From an uncultured Collinsella sp. (lineage in GTDB: Bacteria > Actinomycetota > Coriobacteriia > Coriobacteriales > Coriobacteriaceae): 33,282 bases of DNA. The translations under genes and the position numbers were made by a program. Below the pieces are notes generated by a model that saw nothing but the letters and a program-made list of their open reading frames with translations, was not told the DNA's origin and made no database searches. The DNA lies in contig UQHK01000022.1 in assembly GCA_900540855.1 (NCBI GenBank), positions 1-33,282 on the forward strand. Reading direction: 5' to 3'. Of the stretch, positions 18,181-26,469 are shown one piece after another (the stretch's first letter is position 1; each line of letters opens with the position of its first letter).

Positions 18181-18211
18181 ACTATACACCCATACCCCCT
18201 GGGGGTGTCCA
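18181..18211 (-). promoter_or_regulatory. copA promoter with CsoR-type operator
   Basis: Read on the minus strand, TGGACA (18206-18211) and TATAGT (18181-18186) are 19 bp apart. Inside the spacer lies a GC-rich pseudo-palindrome, plus strand ATACCCCCTGGGGGTGT (18192-18208), the C5/G5 type of site known for CsoR. Bound repressor would block RNA polymerase. The long spacer suggests a weak or remodelled promoter. Confidence 0.75.
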
Positions 18212-18284
18212 GTATAGAAAGAAATGTATGACATTTCGTTACAGATGAGGGTGGCTGCTCAATCGTTGGCAGCTCATGTCAAAC

Positions 18285-18421
18285 ATCTCGATCTGTAACA
18301 TCTAGCGGGGAAAATGACCTCTAACTGTTACAGATCGAGATTATGTTTTGCGATGTTTGAGTTCGTCTCAATCTGTAACGTGTAGACCCGGTTTTGTCTC
18401 GTAACTGTTACAGATTGAGAC
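18285..18421. repeat. Palindromic repeat cluster E: two 57-bp units, 80-bp period
   Basis: Units lie at 18285-18341 and 18365-18421 with a 23-bp linker. Both have perfectly matched outer arms: TCTCGATCTGTAACA type in the first and TCTCAATCTGTAAC type in the second. The second is inverted by its core. They sit between the divergent copA and DEAD-box helicase genes, outside both promoters. I find no further copies between 18422 and the end of the window. Confidence 0.95.
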
Positions 18422-18478
18422 AATCGGCCCCGACCGCCCCGTCATCTGTGGTTTACGTGGGGGCATGCGAAGCGCGGG

Positions 18479-18683
18479 TATACTAACCGGCGGCGAATCT
18501 GCTCCATCGCTTAGAGCTGCTGCGTCTGGACGGCGCGTGATAGGGCTGCCAAAGCGATCGCCAGCGTGCTGAGCAACGTCCTCTCTGTGCGCACCTGTTT
18601 TTGTATGTATTAGCGCACTACCAAGCACGCCCGCGCGGCCGCATGCCGTGCCCATTGCGCGTGCAGATAAGGAACAACAACAT
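18479..18683 (+). promoter_or_regulatory. Probable -10 box and long leader of the DEAD-box helicase gene
   Basis: TATACT at 18479-18484 is a good -10 box, but no convincing -35 is present. Initiation there would give a leader of about 190 nt. The leader holds a GTGCGC/GCGCAC inverted repeat (18587-18618) enclosing TGTTTTTG. Long structured leaders are typical of cold-induced helicase mRNAs; regulation here is inferred. Confidence 0.4.
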
Positions 18684-20948
18684 ATGCGTAATTCTGTATC
18701 CGACGTCACGGACGCCGAGATTCTGGACGAGACCCGCGAGGCCATGACCCAGGCTGCCTTCGATGCGGCCGATGAAGCCAATGCTGCCCAGGCCGTCGAG
18801 TCCGCTACCGAGAACCTGCCCGCCTTTGACGAGCTGGGACTTTCGGACGAGATGCTTCGCGCTATCGAGAACCTGGGCTACACGGCGCCCACGCCCGTGC
18901 AGGCCGGCTCGATCCCCGTGGTGCTCGAGGGCCGCGACCTGCTTGCCGCCGCTCAGACCGGCACCGGCAAGACGGCCGCCTTCTTGCTGCCGACCATGAA
19001 TAACCTGGAGCACATCGCTCCGCCCAAGCCCGTGCGCGAGCGTGGCGGCCGCAACCGCCGTCGCGGCGCCAAGAAGCCCGAGGGCAACGGTCGCGGCCCC
19101 GTGATGCTCGTCATTACCCCCACGCGCGAGCTTGCCCAGCAGATCGACGAGGTCGCAGGCAAGATTGCCGACGTCACCGGCCATGTTGCCGTGACCGTCG
19201 TGGGCGGCGTGAGCTACAAGCCGCAGACCGCGGCGCTCAAGTACGGCTGCGACATCCTGGTCGCCACGCCGGGCCGTCTGGTCGATCTGATCGAGCAGGG
19301 CGCTTGCCACCTGAACGAGGTCAAGGTGCTGGTACTCGACGAAGCCGACCGCATGCTCGACATGGGCTTTTTGCCCGCCGTCCGTCGCATTGTGCGCGAG
19401 ACGCCGGCCGAGCGCCAGACGCTGCTGTTCTCGGCGACGCTCGACGAGGAGGCCGTGGGCGAGATCACCGACCTGGTGAGCGACCCGGCCCGCGTGGAGA
19501 TCGCGCCCGCCACGTCGACTGCCGATACCGTCGACCAGTTTGTGTTCCCGGTGTCCATCGAGGCCAAGAACAACCTGCTGCCCGAGTTCCTCAAAAAGGA
19601 GGGCCCGGAGCGCACCATCGTCTTTATGCGCACCAAGCACCGCGCCGACAGCTGCTGCCGTCGCCTGGAGCGCAAGGGCATCAAGGCCGCCGCGATCCAC
19701 GGCAACCGCAGCCAGGCCCAGCGCGAGCGCGCGCTTTCGGCCTTCCGCGACGGCACCGTCGACGTGCTGGTGGCGACCGACGTGCTCGCCCGCGGCATCG
19801 ACATCAGCGACGTGCGCTACGTCGTGAACTTTGACGTGCCGGCAGAGCCGACCGACTACATCCACCGCATTGGCCGCACGGGCCGTGCCGGCGAGCTGGG
19901 CTGGGCCATCACGTTTGTGACCGAGCAGGACGTCGATGAGTTCTACGAGATCGAGAAGCTCATGGACAAGACCGCCGACATCTACGAGGCCGGCGACCTG
20001 CATGTGGGCCCCAACCCGCCCACCGTTGATCCCGAGCGCGATCCTGCGGCCTTTAAGGTGAAGAAGAAGACCAAGCGCGGCAAGTCCAAGAGCAAGAAGA
20101 AACTTGAGCAGGCGCGTCGCGACGGCAAGCGCAACGGCGACGATTACGGCGATGTGGCCGGTCGTTCCAACCGCGGTCGCGGCGAGCGTCGCGGCGACGG
20201 CGAGCGTCCGAGCCGTCCCAAGCGTGGCGGCAAGACCCGCGTGCGCGAGGGCGTTCAGGCTCGCGTGGACGAGGCTGTTGAGAGCGTGGCTCGCGAGGTG
20301 GCTGCCGAGGAGCGTGTTGGCACTGCCGAGCAGACCCCGCGCGGCAACCGTGCCGAGCGTCGTGCCAAGCAGTTCCAGGGCGAGGCGCACCGCCGTCGTC
20401 GTGAGGACGAGGACCGTGGCGGCCCTCGTCGTGTTGAGCGCGAGGACGAGGGCCGCGGTTCGCGCGGTGGCAAGCGCGGTTCGGGTGACCGTCGTCGCTC
20501 CGGTCGCGATGGCGAGCGCGGCGGGCGCGATGAGCGCCGTGGCGGCGAAGGCCGTGGTTCGCGTGACGAGCGTGGTACCCGCGGCGGCGAGTCCCGCGGC
20601 GGCAAGCGCTTTGACGAGCGCGGGGGTCGCGAGGGTGGCCGTGGCGGCGAGCGTCGCGAGGGTGCTCGTGGTAACGGTGGCCGCAGCGGCGCCGGCCGTT
20701 CTGGCGAGTCGCGCGATCGTCGCGACCCGCGTGCCAGCCGCGATCGTCGCGATGACTGGCGCAACTACGACGACACCCGCGAGGAGCGCCGTGGCGGCTA
20801 TCGCGGCGGGCGTGGCGGCAACCAGGCCGGCTCCCGCGGCGGTCGTGCCATCGGTCGCGATAACCGAGGCAGCTATGGTAATAATCGTGGCGGCAGGCGC
20901 GGCGGTAGCTCCCGCCGCCCCGGTGACGGCGGCGGCAAGCGCAAGTAA
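18684..20948 (+). CDS. DEAD-box ATP-dependent RNA helicase with RG-rich tail
   Basis: A 754-residue RNA helicase of the DeaD/CsdA/RhlE group. Motifs in order: Q motif ending at Q73, Walker A AQTGTGKT at 90-97, PTRELA at 146-151, TPGR at 195-198, DEAD at 219-222, SAT at 250-252, and HRIGRTGR at 394-401. Between Walker A and motif Ia is an unusual basic insert (about 112-138) rich in Arg, Gly and Lys. From about 455 the protein is a disordered tail of about 300 residues, first Lys-rich, then dense RG, RGG and RDRR repeats, likely for RNA binding. Such proteins unwind structured RNA in ribosome assembly and mRNA decay. The start has AAGGA upstream; an in-frame ATG at 18648 lacks a ribosome binding site. 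Confidence 0.95.
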   Translation: MRNSVSDVTDAEILDETREAMTQAAFDAADEANAAQAVESATENLPAFDELGLSDEMLRAIENLGYTAPTPVQAGSIPVVLEGRDLLAAAQTGTGKTAAFLLPTMNNLEHIAPPKPVRERGGRNRRRGAKKPEGNGRGPVMLVITPTRELAQQIDEVAGKIADVTGHVAVTVVGGVSYKPQTAALKYGCDILVATPGRLVDLIEQGACHLNEVKVLVLDEADRMLDMGFLPAVRRIVRETPAERQTLLFSATLDEEAVGEITDLVSDPARVEIAPATSTADTVDQFVFPVSIEAKNNLLPEFLKKEGPERTIVFMRTKHRADSCCRRLERKGIKAAAIHGNRSQAQRERALSAFRDGTVDVLVATDVLARGIDISDVRYVVNFDVPAEPTDYIHRIGRTGRAGELGWAITFVTEQDVDEFYEIEKLMDKTADIYEAGDLHVGPNPPTVDPERDPAAFKVKKKTKRGKSKSKKKLEQARRDGKRNGDDYGDVAGRSNRGRGERRGDGERPSRPKRGGKTRVREGVQARVDEAVESVAREVAAEERVGTAEQTPRGNRAERRAKQFQGEAHRRRREDEDRGGPRRVEREDEGRGSRGGKRGSGDRRRSGRDGERGGRDERRGGEGRGSRDERGTRGGESRGGKRFDERGGREGGRGGERREGARGNGGRSGAGRSGESRDRRDPRASRDRRDDWRNYDDTREERRGGYRGGRGGNQAGSRGGRAIGRDNRGSYGNNRGGRRGGSSRRPGDGGGKRK

Positions 20949-20981
20949 CACACGTGTCGCGCGGTAAGGCGAGATGAATTT

Positions 20982-21015
20982 GGGCCCCGAGCAGACTATG
21001 CTCGGGGCCCTTTTT
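20982..21015 (+). terminator. Terminator of the DEAD-box helicase gene
   Basis: GGGCCCCGAGCA pairs perfectly with TGCTCGGGGCCC around a GACTA loop and is followed by TTTTT. Confidence 0.95.
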
Positions 21016-21279
21016 AGTGGGCGCAGTTTGAGGTGGGCCGGCTCCCTAACGAAAATGCACGGAGACGGTCGCGGCGAGAGATGTGGGCTATCGGCTTAGT
21101 TGGAGATTCGCGTATGCGGGGTTCTGGCATCGACGGAGAACGTGAAACTCCCCACTGACACGCGGCGGCTGCGGTGCCTGGGCGGACACGCCAGGGATTC
21201 CGCTCGCCGTCTGGCGCCCCTGCTGCCATCTGGCTTTCACGCTCGCATTCTTTTGGATGTGAGCGTGTCTTTTCACGGC

Positions 21280-21314
21280 ATGCACGGGTCCCCTCGGGTG
21301 CACCGTGCATTTTT
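21280..21314 (+). terminator. Terminator-like hairpin inside the structured region
   Basis: ATGCACGG (21280-21287) pairs perfectly with CCGTGCAT (21303-21310), followed by TTTT. No gene ends here, so it may terminate a short untranslated transcript. Confidence 0.45.
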
Positions 21315-21559
21315 GGGAGTATTCAGCAGGCCGGGGCGGCTGCATACGCACCGGAAGCGTCTTTTTGGGCCAGCGAGATTCTTCGACAGACTATTTGGGT
21401 TGGCGGACGGGGTCCGGCGCGGCGATATCACACGTTTCGCGTCGCGCCGGGCCCCAAAATGACGCCGATTGCGCGGCTTCCCCGATTCGCGGCGTCGCCG
21501 ACGGGAATCGCGATGCTGAATACTCCGGTTTTTGCACGGTCCAAGCGGGGGTACGTTGG

Positions 21560-21586
21560 GACGGGAAGGGGTGCCCCCGTCTTTTT
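21560..21586 (+). terminator. Terminator-like hairpin inside the structured region
   Basis: GACGGG (21560-21565) pairs with CCCGTC (21576-21581), followed by TTTTT. It would end a transcript that contains the GC-rich hairpin at 21409-21455. Confidence 0.5.
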
Positions 21587-21784
21587 ATGCATGACGCAAG
21601 CGAAATTATGCAAGACAATAGGGCACCATGCACCGGATACCCAGATTGGGGGCGACATGCGCCGCGATACGGGGTCGGGTGCCTCACCGGGAATAGCCAC
21701 GAGGGTTACAAAACTATAGAGACATCCAAATATCGCCTAAAAACCGTTTATCGGAGAATAAATACCGTTCACCGGTCATAATGA

Positions 21785-21812
21785 TTGTTCTGGCTTTGGG
21801 CTTGTCTACAAT
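21785..21812 (+). promoter_or_regulatory. Promoter of the alpha-glucoside PTS operon
   Basis: TTGTTC (21785-21790) and TACAAT (21807-21812) are 16 bp apart, in an AT-rich stretch about 140 bp upstream of the EIIA gene. No catabolite-repression (cre-like) box is obvious. Confidence 0.6.
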
Positions 21813-21837
21813 AGCTCCCGTAAAAAGAAATGCGGAA

Positions 21838-21869
21838 GGTTACCGAGTCCCTCGGACGTGGGCCTAACC
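21838..21869 (+). promoter_or_regulatory. Candidate antiterminator (RAT-like) hairpin in the PTS leader
   Basis: A 32-nt element with outer stem GGTTA/TAACC and inner stem CCGAG/CTCGG begins about 25 nt after the predicted transcription start. Its length, two-stem form and GGTTAC...ACC ends recall the RNA targets of LicT/BglG proteins, and such a protein is encoded in this operon. It departs from the known consensus in the 3' half, and I do not see an overlapping terminator, so the assignment is tentative. Confidence 0.3.
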
Positions 21870-21949
21870 AAAGTCTTTGAACGGGTGTGTCTCTATGGAT
21901 GCATTCGCTTGATTTTGGTTGGGCTATATTTATGAAGGGACATACCACC

Positions 21950-22462
21950 ATGGGTTTCTTTTCTCGCCTGATGGGCGGTTCGGATGAGCAGAAGACTGCA
22001 GCTTCCGAGTTCGAAATCCTCGCTCCCGTTTCCGGCGAGCTTGTTCATCTGGAAAAAACCAATGACCCCGCTTTTAGCAGCCGTGCCGTGGGCGATGGCG
22101 TTGCCGTGGTTCCCCAAGAGGGAACGGTGTGCGCTCCTGTTTCCGGCACCGTCGCGGCGCTGTTTCCGACTGAGCACGCGCTGGGCATCATGTCCGACGA
22201 CAGCTCTGCTCAGGTGATGCTGCATATCGGAATCGACACTGTTAAACTTGAGGGCAAGGGCTTCCATGCGCTTGTTGCTCAGGGTGACCATGTCGACGCG
22301 GGCCAGCCCCTCGTCGAGGTCGATTTCGACGCGGTTCGCGCCGCTGGCTTCGACCCCACGGTCTTTGTTATCGTGTGCGAGCGTTCGGAGAACTCGACTC
22401 TTCGTGAGCATGCTTCCGGCCCTGTTGCTGTTAAAGAGCCTGTCGTCTGGCTTTCCGAGTAA
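21950..22462 (+). CDS. PTS glucose-family EIIA component
   Basis: A 170-residue soluble EIIA of the glucose family (Crr-like). It receives phosphate from HPr on H92 (VMLHIGIDT) and passes it to the EIIB domain; H76 (PTEHALG) is the supporting histidine. The lipoyl-like fold motif APVSGELVHL is at the N-terminus, and the length is standard for a free EIIA. The start at 21950 follows AAGGGA by nine bases. Two in-frame upstream ATGs have no ribosome binding site. It is the first gene of the operon, so it probably serves the EIICB encoded at 23435, which carries no EIIA domain. Confidence 0.93.
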   Translation: MGFFSRLMGGSDEQKTAASEFEILAPVSGELVHLEKTNDPAFSSRAVGDGVAVVPQEGTVCAPVSGTVAALFPTEHALGIMSDDSSAQVMLHIGIDTVKLEGKGFHALVAQGDHVDAGQPLVEVDFDAVRAAGFDPTVFVIVCERSENSTLREHASGPVAVKEPVVWLSE

Positions 22463-22480
22463 ATTCTTGTGGTGGGTACC

Positions 22481-23335
22481 GTGGTTATCAAGCGAGTTTT
22501 CAACAATAACGTCGCAATGGTCACTTCGGACGATGGCTCCGAGCTCATTGTCATCGGTCGAGGCCTCTGCTTTGGCCGTCATGCCGGCGACGCTATCGAT
22601 GAAGCATCGGTCGAAAAGACCTATGCGCTGCAGGAGGGCACTTCTCAGGATTCGCGTACGATTGACCGCTTGGCACATCTTTTGGAGTCCATTCCCACCG
22701 TCAACCTCGTGATTGCCGAGGACATTGTTCAGATGCTCCGTCGAGAGCTCAATGTTGATGTCAACGACAAGATTCTCATTGCTCTTGCAGACCATATCAG
22801 CCTTGCTTTGGAGCGCGAGCGCAAGGGCGTCTCCTGCGAGAATCCGTTGCTGCTCGAGATCCAGCAGTTCTATCGCAAGGAGTATGCGCTTGCGGGCCGT
22901 GCGCTGCAGATTGTCAAGGAGTATATGGGCATCCAGATGAGCGAAGAAGAGCAGGGTTTTATTACGCTGCATATCGTCAACGCCACCATGCCGCAACGCT
23001 CCGACCGTCTCATCATCTCGGTCCAGCTTGTTCGCGACGTGCTCGCGATTGTTTCCGAGCGCTATGCTACGACCCTCGATGACACCTCGCTGCCCTATGA
23101 GCGTTTCGTCCGCCACCTGCAGTTTTTCGCGCAGCGAGCGCTCGATCCTGCGGCCGGGCAAATCAATGGCGACGCGCTGTTCCGAATCGATGAAACGGCG
23201 TATCCGTGCGCATTCTCGTGCGCGGACGCCATAGCCGCCCACTTGTCGTCTACCTATAACGTTGTCGTTACCAATGCCGAGAAGAGTTATCTCGCGTACC
23301 ACATTGTTAACCTGCTTGGAGAACCTGGTCTCTAG
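22481..23335 (+). CDS. LicT/BglG-family transcriptional antiterminator
   Basis: About 284 residues: an N-terminal RNA-binding (CAT) domain starting VIKRVFNNNVAMV with the GRGLCFGRHAGD motif, then two PTS regulation domains. All four regulatory histidines are present: H105 and H164 in PRD1, H212 and H274 in PRD2. They align with LicT numbering at a constant offset of five. Such proteins bind a leader hairpin and prevent premature termination when the sugar is transported; phosphorylation by EII and HPr sets activity. A GTG at 22481 is chosen by family N-terminus; GTG at 22469 or 22472 is also possible, and all lack a strong ribosome binding site. It begins only 18 bp after EIIA, which suggests translational coupling. 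Confidence 0.93.
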   Translation: MVIKRVFNNNVAMVTSDDGSELIVIGRGLCFGRHAGDAIDEASVEKTYALQEGTSQDSRTIDRLAHLLESIPTVNLVIAEDIVQMLRRELNVDVNDKILIALADHISLALERERKGVSCENPLLLEIQQFYRKEYALAGRALQIVKEYMGIQMSEEEQGFITLHIVNATMPQRSDRLIISVQLVRDVLAIVSERYATTLDDTSLPYERFVRHLQFFAQRALDPAAGQINGDALFRIDETAYPCAFSCADAIAAHLSSTYNVVVTNAEKSYLAYHIVNLLGEPGL

Positions 23336-23434
23336 GCATAACGTGCCCACACATCGATTGATATAAGGCAAGGCTCACGGTCTTGTCCAGGGCACATCTG
23401 TCTTAATTTGCGGAAAAGGAAGGGGAGTACCGCT

Positions 23435-25051
23435 ATGACCGCAAAAAAGAAGTTCAATTTCAAAGCGCCGTTGGAGGTGTTCGCGAAGTCAATCGTTCAG
23501 CCGATGATGTATCTCTCGGTTGCCGGCATTCTGCTCATCGTGGGCATTATTCTGACCAACAAGACCATCTGCGCCGTGATCCCTGTGCTGGGCTCCGGTC
23601 CGTTCCAGCTTGTGGGCGCCGTTGTCTATCAGTCGCTGATGTTTATCATCAACAACCTCTCGATTCTGTTCTGCGTGGGCATCGCCGGCGCCATGGCAAA
23701 GAAGAACAAGGGCCATGCTTCGCTGATTGCCCTGATGTCGTTCTTCCTGTTCCTGCAGGCTAACAACATCGTGCTCAACGCCACCGGCTCTCTTGCCGAA
23801 GCGAGCGGCATGCTCGGTCTTACCGGAACCGGCCAGAGCACCGTTATGGGCATTCAGGTGCTCGATACCGGCGTGTTTGGCGGCATCATTCTTGGTTGCA
23901 TCACCGGTGCCGTGTTCAACAAGTACTCGAACAAGCAGTTCCCCATTGCCCTTTCGATGTTCTCGGGCGTTCGCTTCCCGTTCCTGATCATGATCATCAT
24001 CTCCTGGACCATGGGCGCTGGCTTCTGCATCGTTTGGCCTCCGGTTCAGGGCGCCATCTCCTCCGTTGCCGGCATCATTAAGGAGTCGGGCAACATCGGT
24101 CTGTTTATCTACGGCATGCTCAACAAGCTGCTCGTTCCCACCGGCCTGCACCACCTCATCTACACCCCGTTCCAGTTCTCCGATGTGGGCGGCACCCTTA
24201 CGCTGGGTGATCAGGTTATCGCCGGCGCCTATCCCATCCGTGTTGCCGAGATGGCGATGACGGGCCAGCCCTTCTCCGATAGCACCTACTTCAACAGCTA
24301 CACCTTCAACAACCTGTGGCCCTACATCGGTATCGGTCTCGCCTTTATCTTCACCGCTTACAAGGGGAACAAGGATAAGACCAAGGCCGTTATCATCCCG
24401 CTGATCATCACCGCCGTGCTCTCCTGCGTGACCGAGCCCATGGACTTCCTCTTTGTCTTTGCCGCTCCCGTGCTCTTTGTCGTTCACTCGATTCTTTCCG
24501 GCATCTTCCTGGTTCTGCTCAAGGTCCTCTCCGTGCCCGCTTCGACTGCAGGCGGCATCATCAACATCGTGGTTTCCAACCTGGTCCTCGGTGTCGATAA
24601 GACCAACTGGCCGATGATGCTCGTGCTCGGAGTCGTCAACGCCGCTCTGTACTTCTTCCTCTTCACCTTCCTTATTAAGAAGCTCAACCTCCACACGCCT
24701 GGTCGCGAGGAAGAGTCCGAGCTTGCTGAGTCCGTTGCCGAGGGCGAGGCCGCCGCGTCTGTCGCGGTGAAGCAGGGCGCTGTTGCCGCGGCCCCCGCAG
24801 AGGGCGTCGATGCAGGTATTGCCGACCTGGTCGCAGGTCTTGGTGGCAAGGACAACATCGAGGAGCTCGAGAACTGCTTTACGCGTCTCCGCGTGAACGT
24901 TAAGAACCCGGACCTCATCAATGAGGACCTCATCAACCACGTGCCCAACAGCGGCATCAACCGCAACGGCAATAATATCCAGATCATCTTTGGCATGAAG
25001 GTCGCCGAGATGCGCGACAAGGTCGAAAACGCAATTGAGAAGGAGCAGTAA
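23435..25051 (+). CDS. PTS alpha-glucoside/maltose-type EIICB permease
   Basis: A 538-residue membrane permease of the glucose superfamily. The EIIC domain (about 1-425) has many transmembrane helices and the family motifs PTGLHHLIYTPF and CVTEPMDFLFVFAAP. An Ala/Glu-rich linker leads to a C-terminal EIIB domain whose phosphorylated cysteine is C481 (ENCFTRLRVNV). It imports and phosphorylates its sugar. The next gene is a phospho-alpha-glucosidase, so the sugar is probably maltose or another alpha-glucoside, taken up as the 6-phosphate as in GlvC or AglA systems. The start has AAGGGGAG upstream; an in-frame codon at 23408 is less likely. Confidence 0.94.
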   Translation: MTAKKKFNFKAPLEVFAKSIVQPMMYLSVAGILLIVGIILTNKTICAVIPVLGSGPFQLVGAVVYQSLMFIINNLSILFCVGIAGAMAKKNKGHASLIALMSFFLFLQANNIVLNATGSLAEASGMLGLTGTGQSTVMGIQVLDTGVFGGIILGCITGAVFNKYSNKQFPIALSMFSGVRFPFLIMIIISWTMGAGFCIVWPPVQGAISSVAGIIKESGNIGLFIYGMLNKLLVPTGLHHLIYTPFQFSDVGGTLTLGDQVIAGAYPIRVAEMAMTGQPFSDSTYFNSYTFNNLWPYIGIGLAFIFTAYKGNKDKTKAVIIPLIITAVLSCVTEPMDFLFVFAAPVLFVVHSILSGIFLVLLKVLSVPASTAGGIINIVVSNLVLGVDKTNWPMMLVLGVVNAALYFFLFTFLIKKLNLHTPGREEESELAESVAEGEAAASVAVKQGAVAAAPAEGVDAGIADLVAGLGGKDNIEELENCFTRLRVNVKNPDLINEDLINHVPNSGINRNGNNIQIIFGMKVAEMRDKVENAIEKEQ

Positions 25052-25054
25052 ACA

Positions 25055-26437
25055 ATGATCATTACTCTGTGTGGTGGCGGATCCACCTTTACCCCCGGCA
25101 TCGTCAAGTCCATCGCTCTGCGCAAGGACGAGCTCGACGTTGACGAGATTCGTCTGTACGACATCAACGAGGAGCGCCAGCGCAAGATCGGCGTGCTCGT
25201 GGACTGGATTCTGCACGAGGACCTTGGCCTGGACATCAAGCTCACGGTGACCACCGACAAGGAGACGGCTTTTACCGACGCGAGCTTCGTGTTTGCCCAG
25301 ATGCGCGTGGGCGGCTACGCCATGCGCGAGCAGGACGAGAAGATTCCGCTGCGCCATGGCTGCGTGGGCCAGGAGACCTGCGGTTGCGGCGGCCTTGCCT
25401 ACGGCATGCGCACCATCTTCCCCATGGTCGAGCTGATCGATGACGTTGAGAAGTACGCCAAGAAGGACTACTGGATTCTTAACTACTCCAACCCTGCCGC
25501 CATCGTCTCCGAGGGCTGCCGCGTCCTGCGCCCCAACGCTCGCATCATCAACATCTGCGACATGCCGATCGCGATCATCGATGTGGTTTGCGCCGCGCTC
25601 GATATCGACAAGAAGGATGTCGAGTACGATTACTTTGGCCTCAACCACTTTGGTTGGTTCACCTCGATCCGCCACAAGGGCGAGGAGGTGCTCCCGCAGT
25701 TGCGCGAGTACATCAAGGAGCATGAGATTCTGCTGCCCGACTCCTACCTCAAGGGCATGGGCTCGCTCATGGCAAAGAAGCCCGAGGAGGCCACTGACGA
25801 GCACCCCGAGCAGAACCGCCACACCAAGGGCAGCTGGTACTACGTCTGGAAGGGCGAGTACGAGATCATGGAGTGCTTCCCGGAGTACCTGCCCAACACC
25901 TATCTGAACTACTACCTGCAGCAGAAGGAGTTCGTCGAGCATTCCAACCCCGAGCGCACCCGTGCAAACGAGGTCGAGGAGACGCGCGAGAAGAACCTCT
26001 TCGACGGCATCGACCATTACGAGAAGACGGGCGAGATCGACGAGAGCACGTTCTATGCGGGCAGCCACGGCGACTGGATTGCCGACCTGGCTATCGCTCT
26101 GAAGAACGATACCAAGCAGCGCTTCCTGGTCATTTGCGAGAACAAGGGCGCTATCCCCAACATGCCTTACGACGCCATGGTCGAGCTGCCTGCCTACATT
26201 GGCAAGAACGGCCCCGAGGTCATCAGCCGCGACAACATCCCGCTGTTCCAGCAGGGCCTCATGATGCAGCAGCTGAACTCCGAGAAGCTTGTGGTCGAGG
26301 CCACGATCGAGGGTTCGTACGAGAAGGCGCTCAAGGCCTTTACGCTCAACAAGACCGTGCCTTCGATGAAGGTCGCCAAGGAAGTTCTCGACGACATGAT
26401 CGAGGCCAACAAGGACTTCTGGCCCGAGCTTAAGTAA
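25055..26437 (+). CDS. 6-phospho-alpha-glucosidase, glycoside hydrolase family 4
   Basis: A 460-residue cytoplasmic GH4 enzyme that needs NAD+ and Mn2+ and cleaves maltose-6-phosphate-type products of the PTS. The NAD-binding GGGSTFTPG is at the N-terminus. The metal ligands are C168 in ICDMPI and H198 in GLNHFGW. The CDMP form, with Asp169, is the one seen in phospho-alpha-glucosidases (GlvA, MalA), while phospho-beta-glucosidases have CNxP; this decides the specificity call. It starts 3 bp after the permease stop with AAGGAG overlapping the end of that gene, so the two are co-translated. A strong terminator follows. Confidence 0.95.
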   Translation: MIITLCGGGSTFTPGIVKSIALRKDELDVDEIRLYDINEERQRKIGVLVDWILHEDLGLDIKLTVTTDKETAFTDASFVFAQMRVGGYAMREQDEKIPLRHGCVGQETCGCGGLAYGMRTIFPMVELIDDVEKYAKKDYWILNYSNPAAIVSEGCRVLRPNARIINICDMPIAIIDVVCAALDIDKKDVEYDYFGLNHFGWFTSIRHKGEEVLPQLREYIKEHEILLPDSYLKGMGSLMAKKPEEATDEHPEQNRHTKGSWYYVWKGEYEIMECFPEYLPNTYLNYYLQQKEFVEHSNPERTRANEVEETREKNLFDGIDHYEKTGEIDESTFYAGSHGDWIADLAIALKNDTKQRFLVICENKGAIPNMPYDAMVELPAYIGKNGPEVISRDNIPLFQQGLMMQQLNSEKLVVEATIEGSYEKALKAFTLNKTVPSMKVAKEVLDDMIEANKDFWPELK

Positions 26438-26469
26438 AAGCAACAGGGTCGCTGACCGCATACCTGGAG

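Larger units (their letters stand above)
21016..21780. other. Structured 0.77-kb region without a convincing gene
   Basis: Several overlapping open frames (for example on plus at 21174-21719) have no ribosome binding site, no recognisable domain and Arg/Gly/Pro-rich, low-quality composition. Hairpins are dense: CACGCTC/GAGCGTG (21238-21267), ATGCACGG/CCGTGCAT plus TTTT (21280-21314), and GGGGTCCGGCGCG/CGCGCCGGGCCCC (21409-21455, one G-U). A GACGGG/CCCGTC stem plus TTTTT follows at 21560-21586. This could hold one or more non-coding RNAs or a decayed gene. It could also include the distal regulatory region of the PTS operon. Confidence 0.5.

Noticed and set aside
18618..20951. A 777-residue Ala/Thr-rich minus-strand reading frame
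   Set aside because: It is the shadow of the DEAD-box helicase; its composition mirrors the RG-rich tail codons.
21174..21719. A 181-residue plus-strand frame
   Set aside because: No ribosome binding site, it crosses strong hairpins and a terminator-like stem, and two other frames of similar length overlap it. Treated as a structured non-coding region.
23489..26461. A 990-residue minus-strand reading frame
   Set aside because: It is antisense to the PTS permease and GH4 genes, with no domain recognised and no ribosome binding site context.
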